NCBI RefSeq assembly: GCF_902806685.2
Contig: NC_048536.1
Span: 5,208,001-5,272,000 of the forward strand
Direction: 5' to 3'
From: Maniola hyperantus
Taxonomy: Eukaryota > Arthropoda > Insecta > Lepidoptera > Nymphalidae
DNA length: 64,000 bases
Part shown: positions 56,701 to 64,000 of the stretch, piece by piece
Numbering within the stretch: position 1 is the stretch's first letter
How the letters are laid out: each line of letters starts with the position of its first letter
Position numbers and translations under genes: made by a program
The notes under the pieces: model-generated
Database searches by the model: none
Seen by the model: the letters and a program-made list of their open reading frames with translations, nothing else
What the model was told of the DNA's origin: nothing

Positions 56701-57582
56701 ATATTCTCTTTTGTTAACCAGATGATCCGTAGCCCCAGAATCAACTATAAACTCTATTTTTCTGGAACTTTCCTGTGTTACTAATGCTTCTGAAGATGTC
56801 ATAAAGGAAACCTCATCTTCTCTTTCCTTCTGAACAATATTAGCTGAGCCTTGTGCTTTTCTAAAACGGCACTGAGCCTTCCGGTGGCCCCGCTTCCCGC
56901 AATTATAACAGTTAAATGGGAAACTGCTGGTGCTGCTGCTTGGCGAATTATTAAATTTCTTATTATTCTGTTTCTTTCTTTGATTCAATATAAATGCATC
57001 ACTCTCCTCTTGAGTTCCAAAACCTATTCTTTTAATTTCTTCATCTAATAATCTTTTCTTAATAAATTCTAACGTAATATCTGAACTATTTAAGGTTTCT
57101 ATCGCCGTAACTACATATTGGAATGCCGGAGGCATAGCCAATAACATGTAGCAACAGACTTCACTCTCACTAGGTTGAGCGCCCGATTCTTTTAATTCTC
57201 TTACCAGTTTTTCAAAAACAATGAAATAGTTTTCAAGACCTTCCACTCCATCATATTTCTGGGTTAACAATCTTTTTCTTGTAATTAACTGTGACGCTAT
57301 ACCTTTCCTTGCAAAAGTATCATCAAGTTTCTTCAATAATTCTTTTGACGTTTTACACTCCTTGATTATTTCCAAATGAGTATCACTAATGCATTGGACC
57401 AGAATGTCCATGCATTTTCCTTCCTTCGTAGAATCCGGCTTTTCTTCTGATTCTGACGAAAATACGTAACTGTATAGATTTTGCGCTTGCAATACAATCT
57501 TTATTCTAAACAACCAGTTACTATAATTTGAGCCGGCAAATGGCGTGACGCCATACTTGTTCTTTTTGTCGTGTTCCTCCAT
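53752..57582 (-). CDS. Copia Gag-Pol polyprotein, intact
   Basis: A single frame of 1276 aa (MEEHDKKNKYGVTPFAGSNY...). Order: Gag (about 1-215, UBN2 type), CCHC zinc knuckle CYNCGKRGHRKAQC near 222, aspartic protease VDSGATDHL near 280, integrase zinc region WHRKLGHASKG ... CEPCLKG (415-465), integrase core (HSDLCGPI, RCDNGKEYD, TPQQNGKSERFNR), reverse transcriptase (about 820-1060; LYVDDILIMSA near 975) and RNase H (CDSDWAADVDRKSVSGYC, STAESEYMAL, EDNQSCIHIAKN, KHIDIKHHF). All catalytic motifs are present with no stop or frameshift. Integrase before reverse transcriptase is the diagnostic copia order. One frame codes everything, so Gag excess must come from splicing or processing. Confidence 0.97.
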   Translation of the reverse strand: MEEHDKKNKYGVTPFAGSNYSNWLFRIKIVLQAQNLYSYVFSSESEEKPDSTKEGKCMDILVQCISDTHLEIIKECKTSKELLKKLDDTFARKGIASQLITRKRLLTQKYDGVEGLENYFIVFEKLVRELKESGAQPSESEVCCYMLLAMPPAFQYVVTAIETLNSSDITLEFIKKRLLDEEIKRIGFGTQEESDAFILNQRKKQNNKKFNNSPSSSTSSFPFNCYNCGKRGHRKAQCRFRKAQGSANIVQKEREDEVSFMTSSEALVTQESSRKIEFIVDSGATDHLVNKREYFSRIEKLETPIKINIAKDGEVLNAYESGVIYTKEVKLKNVLFVPDLRCNLLSVNKIENSGFGITFENNRLTIHKNNKTILKGNKINKLYRLTLNLKDEELCAQKAYSISETQNDWHRKLGHASKGKLEKLKSRKLISFENSNKEILCEPCLKGRQTRLPFAEYNYKSKRILEVIHSDLCGPINPATYGNKKYILSFVDDYSHFTTVYLLESKTEVLQCFKKYVNLVETQFDKKISRFRCDNGKEYDNIEFKSYCEEKGIKIEFTISYTPQQNGKSERFNRTVVEKARTLLADTSLEKQLWGEAVYSATYIINRIPTSRGVIPAEIWYGRSPDYSKIKAFGTEAYVHIGKEHRNGKFDVKSKKYYMVGYCDNGYRLWDSELKKIIRSRDVIFNEKPRSNMETFTYIEEDDLPSNLPLPCREKSQQDQSISSTEEKSTGKTSTEPYQELNDTEREQRQRKRPVWLEDYETFHAAYISQEFINDEPRTLQEAVESVESDRWKEAMDSELQSHEKHQTWTMVERPKDKEVIESRWVFRKKSDNNYKARLVAKGFQTSQYEETYAPVGRLTTLRSLLVIANHDNLKIEQLDVKTAFLHGILKEEIYMSLPGQHNSEKVCKLNKSIYGLKQSPRCWNKVFHEFMCANNFKCSDYDSCLYLLQNENGEISVYVFLYVDDILIMSACEEKIKDLKFKLEKQFEMVSLGQVHKFLGIEIEREFSKGMIKIHQKSYIEKVLTKFNMKDCKSVATPCEVGLKLEKPESYTCTQPYRELIGCLIYLVICTRPDLSFAVSYFSRYQNNASDKHFTYLKRVLRYLKQTANYGLVYKNKPCKNVAEGYCDSDWAADVDRKSVSGYCLLLYGNIVQWSTQKQKTVSLSTAESEYMALSMIARESVWFKGLLNNLEIQCESIIIFEDNQSCIHIAKNRENSKRVKHIDIKHHFIRNLIEQNVIVLVYINTSEQVADVFTKPLHKNLFNYFRTCMGIEEC

Positions 57583-57635
57583 TTCGCGGCGTGGCGTTCT
57601 TTTCTTTTCTTTTTTTTTAATTTCTTCTGGCGTGA

Positions 57636-57651
57636 CCTGGGCCCATAACCA
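57636..57651 (-). other. Primer binding site of the copia element (internal initiator tRNA-Met fragment)
   Basis: Minus strand TGGTTATGGGCCCAGG directly after the 5' LTR. It matches the anticodon-loop part of initiator tRNA-Met (complement of CTGGGCCCATAACC) rather than a tRNA 3' end. This is the half-tRNA priming described for Drosophila copia. Confidence 0.88.
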
Positions 57652-57831
57652 TGATAGGTGTACTTGGAGGATTCTTGTAGCCAGTAAAACTTCAGCCTTC
57701 TATATTAAAGACACTTTAATTTCTATTTCTATTAATAATTAGGATACACGACAAAAGCATGGTTGCACTTAGTGCAGACCACAGACAACGACTGACTTAG
57801 AAATTCTGAGTTGCCATAATACAGTTCAACA
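57652..57831 (-). repeat. 5' LTR of the copia element
   Basis: 180 bp, identical by eye to the 3' copy; transcription reads leftward from here. Confidence 0.95.
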
Positions 57832-58049
57832 AAGCGTAACTTTTATACCAATTCAACATCGACTATTCTTTGAAAAGAGCATCCGACTATTCGTAAGTAC
57901 TTGTAAAAGTTTATTCGAATAAAAAAGATTTTTATTTTATTTTATTTTTATTTCTAAAATAGCTGATTCAAATCTAGAATTACAGTAGCTACCCGTCATC
58001 ATGATGATGATGGTTGAGAAGTTGGCACTTGAAGTTTGATCATGTATAG

Positions 58050-58166
58050 AACGCGATAGGTCGAGATGGCAATCGGGGTGGGTATGCGCTAAGCCGGTGT
58101 GGGGGTGTGCGTGGCGTTCGCGTCCCCAAGCCTCATAACCCAATTGCCATCTCGACCTGTCGCGTA
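58050..58166. repeat. GC-rich fold-back element, copy 2
   Basis: ACGCGATAGGTCGAGATGGC ... GCCATCTCGACCTGTCGCGT around a G/T-rich centre unlike that of copy 1: ends are conserved, middle is not. Confidence 0.85.
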
Positions 58167-58216
58167 CTATATCTAGTCGTTGCTTGGTAGTGTACCTACC
58201 TATTAATTCTAATTTT

Positions 58217-58460
58217 GACTACCTCCCTGGCACAGTGGTAAGCGCTGTAGCACGGTAATGTTGTAGTCTTATCAATGGAAGGTCCAGGTTCGATTCCCGG
58301 CAGTGTCAGTTACGAATTTTATAAATTCTAAATTTCCTCTGGTCTGGTCTGGTCTGGCTTCGGCCGTGGCTAATTACCACCCCACTGGCGAAGTCGTACC
58401 GCTATGCGATTTAGCGTTCTGGTACGATGCCGTGATCATAGACCGTATGTCTATTCATCT
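58217..58460 (+). repeat. SINE family B, 5' part
   Basis: CTGGCACAGTGGTAAGCGC (A box) and GGTTCGATTCC (B box), then the family body, stopping at TACGATGCCGTG. Confidence 0.75.
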
Positions 58461-58683
58461 ATCAAATATAAATTATCACATGCTTTTATCTTTTTTTTCT
58501 GTAAGACTTGATTTATGGCTCATCCCTCCCCCTCCCCCCTTTTGACATGTTATTATGACAGGAAGCGCGGTTGGCTGTGCGCACGCGACGACCCATTGTT
58601 TTTAGGGTTCTGTTAGGAAATTAAAAACACAAATTTAGCGGTATCGATCATAAGATTGCGTATCAAATTTTACTATAGGTAGG

Positions 58684-58703
58684 TCTCTCTCTCTCTCTCT
58701 CTC
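58684..58703. repeat. (TC)n microsatellite
   Basis: About nine CT units, directly before a LINE-derived piece. Confidence 0.9.
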
Positions 58704-59081
58704 CGGTCGTTCCTTCATTGCTGAAGATCGTGGTCCTGGCAAACTGCCCTCGAATGGCTTATCTGTTTCCATCGGCTTCTGTCGGTGGCCATTTTTACAA
58801 TGTGATGAAATCCACACCTGCTGGACTCCTTTAGCTGGTCGGACCACCTAGTTGGTGAGCCTAGATAAGTTCGATAAATCGCACACGCCAGCTTAAGCTG
58901 AGCTGTACGTTTAAAGATTCCTGTACATTCCGGGTTTCAAGTTAAATGTACCTAATTGATGATTGTAATGTATGTAATTCCTAAACTACAAAAATAAAAA
59001 TATTAAAAAAACCGACGTCCAAAAACACTACAAAGTAAAAAATAACTTTTATTTCTACAATCTACACGTGTATATAATACT

Positions 59082-59680
59082 AGCTGATCCCCGCGGCTTC
59101 GCCCGCGTAGATTTAGGTTTTTAAAGATCCCGTATAGCCTATGTCACTCAGGAATAATGTAGCTTTCTACTGGTGAAAGAATTTTTAAAATCGGTTCAGT
59201 AGTTCTAAAGATTACCCCCTACAAACAAACTTAACGACATTACCTCTTTATATAATATATTACACCTTGTGTCCGAAAAACCCAAATATCTTACGGAACC
59301 CTATTTTTTTCCAAAATAAAATATAGCCTATGTTACTCGTGGATAATGTAGCTTTCGAATGGTGAAAGAATTTTTAAAATCGGTCCAGTAGTTTTTGAGC
59401 CTATTCAGTACAAACAAACAAACAAACAAACAAAGTTTTCCTCTTTATAATATTAGTGTATGTATAGTGTATATAATATATTACACCTTGTGTCCGAAAA
59501 ACCCAAATATCTTACGGAACCCTATTTTTTTCCAAAATAAATATAGCCTATGTTACTCGTGGATAATGTAGCTTTCGAATGGTGAAAGAATTTTTAAAAT
59601 CGGTCCAGTAGTTTTTGAGCCTATTCAGTACAAACAAACAAACAAACAAACAAAGTTTTCCTCTTTATAATATTACTAGC
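59082..59680 (+). repeat. Array of CTAGCTGATCCCCGCGGC repeats
   Basis: One unit at 59082-59256, then two direct units (59264-59455 and 59482-59672) beginning TTACACCTTGTGTCCG and ending in (CAAA)n. The same units recur at 61124-61300, 61301-61476 and 61845-62059. Confidence 0.85.
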
Positions 59681-60145
59681 TGACCCGGCGAACTTCGTAC
59701 CGCCTAACAGTCGATTCTTTTTCAGGATTTTTTTAAAAGTTTTCTCTCCGTAAGTAGTAGTCTCATCCACGTACTTCAAGGAATATTATGAAAAAAGAAT
59801 TAGCGACATCGATTCATCTGTTATCGAGATTTGCGATCAGCAACACATTCAGTGATTCATTTTTATAATATAGAGAAGATTACTTTTACTACCTACTAAA
59901 TACTTAAATGATTCTGACTTAAAAAATACGAAGTCTCAGGCCGATAAAATAGCTGCTCAGCCGCATGGCTCGAGATGCCTTAAATATTCTGTCTATGTTA
60001 GGTAGGTAAGTAATTTTCTAGCCATTTTGAAATGAAACTAGGTAGGTATACGACCATGTAAATTATGCACTAAACAGCTATTACCTCAGAGTATACGAGG
60101 TACAATACTTTTGTTAAATTTTGTAAGAATGTAACCTTTAACAAA

Positions 60146-60761
60146 TTGCGTTATTACCATAACCAAACGATTAACTGTAAAACAGAAGTTAATAAATTTG
60201 GAATCCACGGACTCTCTTGCCAAAGGAGCTCCGGTAGGCTGTTTAGGCATGGCTCTCTTAACGATACAATTAAAAGAGCTCTTGCCACCATAAATATTCC
60301 TGCGCTCATTGAGCCGGCAGGGATTAGTCGGGATGATGGCAAGAGACCTGATGGATTGACGCTGGTTCCCTGGGAACGGGGACGGGCGCTAATGTGGGAC
60401 GCAACTTGCGTTGACACATTGGCCCCGTGTCATATCAGGAAGACAGCATCAAGACCGGGAGCCGCAGCAGAAACAGCTGAAAACGGCAAGCGGCGCAAGT
60501 ATGCCTCTCTTATAGAGAGTTACATTTTTGTGCCGTTTGCCGTGGAGACCCTGGGGCCATGGAGTCTTAGTGCTAAAAAATTTTTACGAGACATTTCACC
60601 GCGATTAATAGCCTCAACTGGTGACAGAAGGGCTGGCTCATTTTTTGCGCAACGGATCAGCCTGGCTGTCCAGCGCGGAAATGCAGCCAGTATTCTTGGC
60701 ACCATTCCACGCGGTCATGATTTATATAGTAATTAGATAAGGCTAGCTTTAAGTTTTATTG

Positions 60762-60800
<39 letters not shown>
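60146..60800 (+). mobile_element. 3' end of a poly(A)-tailed retroelement with an RPDG...WD domain
   Basis: An open frame to 60736 with GKRPDGLTLVPWERGRALMW, DATCVDTLAPCHIRK, FVPFAVETLGPWS and SLAVQRGNAASILGTI, a 3' UTR of about 27 bp, then about 37 A (60764-60800). I recall this domain from the C-terminal end of animal non-LTR polyproteins. KRPDG-x(about 15)-D resembles the PD-(D/E)xK core of restriction-like endonucleases. No start codon or reverse transcriptase is present upstream, so this is a 5'-truncated copy. The frame is intact, so it is younger than the one at 12.4 kb. Confidence 0.75.
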
Positions 60801-60802
<2 letters not shown>

Positions 60803-61123
60803 ACCATTAAAAATGAAATAAACAGAAGTGAATTTCAAAGACCATAATAATATCAATGGACATACTTTACTAAAGCTTTTATAACAAGAATAATTCGTCT
60901 CGAATAATAAGTATGTAAGACCGGGCAGGATATACCTAGTAGGTCGGTATTAAGTAGGTAGGGTAGTACCTACCTCCTATGTGATACTTATTATGGTTTA
61001 AATCACAGCATAATAACGAATCTACGTAGGTCATTATAAAATCTTACAGAAGATAGGAAGGTAGGTACCTATTCCTGTATTAGGAAAGGTCATATTAAAA
61101 AAATTTAAACTGTATATTACACT

Positions 61124-62059
61124 AGCTGATCCCCGCGGCTTCGCCCGCGTAGATTTAGGTTTTTAAAGATCCCGTATAGCCTATGTCACTCAGAAATAAT
61201 GTAGCTTTCTACTGGTGAAAGAATTTTTAAAATCGGTTCAGTAGTTCTAAAGATTACCCCCTACAAACAAACTTAACGACATTACCTCTTTATATAATAT
61301 AGCTGATCCCCGCGGCTTCGCCCGCGTAGATTTAGGTTTTTAAAGATCCCGTATAGCCTATGTCACTCAGGAATAATGTAGCTTTCTACTGGTGAAAGAA
61401 TTTTTAAAATCGGTTCAGTAGTTCTAAAGATTACCCCCTACAAACAAACTTAACGACATTACCTCTTTATATAATACAACGGGCCGTGCAGCAGAAATCG
61501 TAATATTTTAATTTCGCCATAACTTCAAAACCAAACGTCCAATTTTAATCATTCAAAGACCAAATATTATCTCCATAAACTGTTCTTAGTGATGAAATCA
61601 TTTATTTTGATAAGGATTAATAGCATGAGTAAAATAAACGCGTTTAAATGTAGTCCAAAAAAAATTCAAGATTTTTAAATAAAAAAATGGTTGCTGTGCC
61701 TCACTCGACATAGATGGGTATAGTGTGTCGCGGACTTTTTTGTAGATATTTATAAGATCTACAATTAATTAGAACATTTTATGGTTCTATCTTTTATAGT
61801 TTAGGCAGCGTACGCAAAATAAGTAACTTTTCTGGTTGATTTTTTACACCTTGTGTCCGAAAAACCCAAATATCTTACGGAACCCTATTTTTTTCCAAAA
61901 TAAAATATAGCCTATGTTACTCGTGGATAATGTAGCTTTCGAATGGTGAAAGAATTTTTAAAATCGGTCCAGTAGTTTTTGAGCCTATTCAGTACAAACA
62001 AACAAACAAACAAACAAACAAACAAACAAACAAACAAAGTTTACCTCTTTATAATATTA
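61124..62059 (+). repeat. Second array of CTAGCTGATCCCCGCGGC repeats
   Basis: Two tandem units (61124-61300, 61301-61476) nearly identical to each other, a 370-bp spacer without a gene, then a TTACACCTTGTGTCCG unit ending in nine (CAAA). Confidence 0.85.
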
Positions 62060-62282
62060 GTGTAGATGTCGAAGACGGGCGAGCTTCACGCTTTGATTTC
62101 TAGTTTCTTTTTAATGAATTACAACTCAGTATACATTTTAACTTTCATCCCCTCTCCTACGGGAACCATGCTGAATTTCGGGATAAAAAGTATCCTATAT
62201 TCTTCCTCATAGTATGACCTCAAATCGTACCAAGTTTCATTGGAATCCATTCAGTAGTTTCAGCGTGATGCGCGGCCGTGAT

Positions 62283-62315
<33 letters not shown>

Positions 62316-62384
62316 AATGAAAAAAATTACAGTTTTGGGTTCAGTATCGATTATAGAGTGCCCTCGAAAAAAAATTTTCAAAAT

Positions 62385-62662
62385 ATCTTCAATGTACAGA
62401 ATTTGACCTGTTACAGTTTTATTATAAGTATTGATTGATTGATAATGCGAACATACGATATTCGCCACTAAACAAAAGTTGTTCTCCTTGAAATTGATAG
62501 ACGAAATTAAAGTTGTTAAGTCTTCTAATTTTATATGGTCATAATTATTAGACCAGCCTCCAGCCAGGTGAGAGGAAAATTACTAGGAAGGGACATGGAT
62601 TAATCAATCAATCAATACTTATAATAAAACTGTAACAGGTCAAATTCTGTACATTGAAGATA
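62385..62662. repeat. Inverted pair of a ~58-bp retroelement end
   Basis: TCTTCAATGTACAGAATTTG...TATTGATTGATTGAT (62387-62444) is repeated as its complement at 62602-62660, with about 155 bp between. A (CAGA)n run lies before it at 62284-62313. Confidence 0.8.
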
Positions 62663-63097
62663 TTATTGTCTTATGTTGGAGAGGGTACAGGACAAGTTTG
62701 TCAGGTACTTGTATATGAGGCTGTATGGGGTATATCCATACTATCCTTTAATGTACCCAACATTGTTTGTTCTAGGGATGGTAGGATATAACGAGCTGAG
62801 GGTAAGGAGGGAACTTGCGCTCGTTATATATATCTTCAAGATATTGAGAGGGAAGGTTTGCGATGCAGACATATTGGCACAGGTTAGTCTGTGTGCCCCG
62901 GAGAGGTACGTGGAGCGGAGACGCCGGCCGCCGCTGCTGGCCGTGCCGTACGGGCGTACAAGGGGCGTACCAACTTGCTCAGGCAGGCGCCGCTGACGCG
63001 CGCACTCCGCACCCTTAACTTCGTAGCCGAAAAAATAGATATTTTTTGTTGCTCTCTGACTGAGCTCACAAGGATAGCAATGTGGATTATTAGTTAA
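62663..63097 (+). pseudogene. C-terminal fragment of a jockey-type non-LTR reverse transcriptase, frameshifted
   Basis: One frame reads LERVQDKFVRYLYMRLYG, YPLMYPTLFVLGMVGYNELR and VERRRRPPLLAVPYGR. The end continues in another frame as RTNLLRQAPLTRALRTLNF and CCSLTEL. The match to the region after the reverse-transcriptase domain of jockey-clade elements is clear. A frameshift lies near 62950-62970, and the 5' end is cut at the inverted repeat, so it is dead. Confidence 0.8.
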
Positions 63098-63273
63098 CTG
63101 TAAGATATACTATATATATAACTATAAGATAGCCGTTAAGTAGTAGATTAATAATGGTCGTTGTAAATAATTTATTTTTTAATTTTAAGTATAATTATTG
63201 TTAATAGGTATAAGATAGAAAGGGGATATTTTAAAGATTGTTCCGTAAATATTTCAAGATCATCGGTTTTTAA

Positions 63274-63790
63274 CCGACTGTCAAAAAGGAGGTGGTTCTT
63301 TTTTCTACATCGATTTTTTCGAGGTTTCTGGACCGATTTGCAAATTTTTTTATTTAAATCAACAAAAAAGTTTTCGTGGTGGTCACATAAAAAATTCTGG
63401 ATTCAACTCCTTAATCCTGATGCTGCAGGGTTACTGCCCGCCTGAGTTATCAAGATTCAGGAAGTGTTCATAGTGAATTCATATTGTAGGTACCAAGCAA
63501 CGACTTTATTCTCAGACTTCAAGTCCCAACTCCTCAACCCTGATGATGTAGGGTACAGCACTCCTAAACTATAATGTTTCAGTAACTCCGGATGATGCAA
63601 AATTAATTTAGGTACCAAGCATAGGCTACATCATTGAACTTCGGATCCTAACTCCTCAATCCTGATGCTGCAAAGTACTAAAGTCCTAAATCGTGGGGAT
63701 TTTAGAATTTCTGATAGTGAATTGATATTTTAGGTATCAAGCAACGGCTTCACGATGACACTCCCAGTCCGAAATACTCCACCCGAGCGA
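63274..63790 (+). repeat. AACCGAC-family repeat, long copy
   Basis: AACCGACTGTCAAAAAGGAGGTGG, then four degenerate units around TCCTGATG(C/A)TG..GGGTA and AGGTACCAAGCAACG. The longest copy here. A CTAGCTGATGC-family piece follows at 63910-64000, cut by the window end. Confidence 0.7.
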
Positions 63791-64000
63791 AGTCGGGGCG
63801 GGTCAGCTAGTATTATTAATAAGCCTTTATTTTTCTTATCAATCAATAGTATTTACAGAGTTTCTAAATCTATTCTATTATATTTGTCAGTATGTTAATC
63901 CAGACTTACTAATATTATAAATGTGAAAGTGTGTCTGTCTGCTAGCTTTTCACTGTTCCGATTTTTATAAAATTTGGTACAGAGAGCTTACATACCGGGA

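Larger units (their letters stand above)
53306..57831 (-). mobile_element. Ty1/copia LTR retrotransposon, apparently intact
   Basis: A 4526-bp element on the minus strand. The LTRs (57831-57652 as 5' LTR, 53485-53306 as 3' LTR) are 180 bp each and identical by eye, with TG...CA ends. The 5-bp target duplication AAGCG is at 53301-53305 and 57832-57836. Primer site, purine tract and one uninterrupted polyprotein are all present. This is the best candidate here for an element able to move. Confidence 0.96.

Overview
The window is nuclear DNA of an insect, almost certainly a butterfly or moth. Genes are split by GT-AG introns, the DNA is AT-rich, TAGGTACCTACC-type microsatellites are everywhere, and many short repeats are of kinds I know from lepidopteran genomes. 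There are no bacterial operons and no CRISPR. All calls come from reading the sequence; no database was searched.

Six host genes can be built exon by exon, with splice phases that agree. In order they are: prohibitin 1 (3193-9090, +, 274 aa), an FKBP6/Shutdown-like piRNA-pathway co-chaperone (9704-13429, -, 433 aa), a full-length class VII unconventional myosin (14748-24839, -, 2106 aa), proteasome lid subunit Rpn8/PSMD7 (31645-32967, -, 326 aa), an intronless inosine triphosphate pyrophosphatase (36360-36935, +, 191 aa), and a large leucine-rich-repeat surface protein resembling Drosophila Artichoke (37811-42262, -, 1426 aa). They share no pathway; the arrangement is ordinary for an animal chromosome.

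Mobile DNA fills most of the rest. Two LTR retrotransposons look recent. A Ty3/gypsy-type element (25309-31099) has 175-bp LTRs identical by eye and a GTTG target duplication. A Ty1/copia element (53306-57831, -) has 180-bp LTRs identical by eye, an AAGCG target duplication, one intact 1276-aa polyprotein and the copia-type internal initiator-tRNA-Met primer site. Older layers include 3' ends of non-LTR elements, two tRNA-derived SINE families, several fold-back MITEs, and a nested stack at 33.4-35.3 kb in which an element with a perfect 8-bp target duplication was later hit by two others.

Four observations look least ordinary: (1) a dispersed repeat (11.8 and 52.3 kb) carrying what reads as a minimal type I hammerhead ribozyme; (2) a membrane-spanning leader reading frame without an AUG between the primer site and gag of the gypsy element; (3) gag and pol of that element offset by +1 rather than -1, with pol closed by a stop codon in the integrase tail; (4) the RPDG...WD domain at the 3' end of a poly(A)-tailed element, resembling a restriction-like nuclease core. 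From 42.3 to 53.3 kb and after 57.8 kb I find repeats but no host gene.
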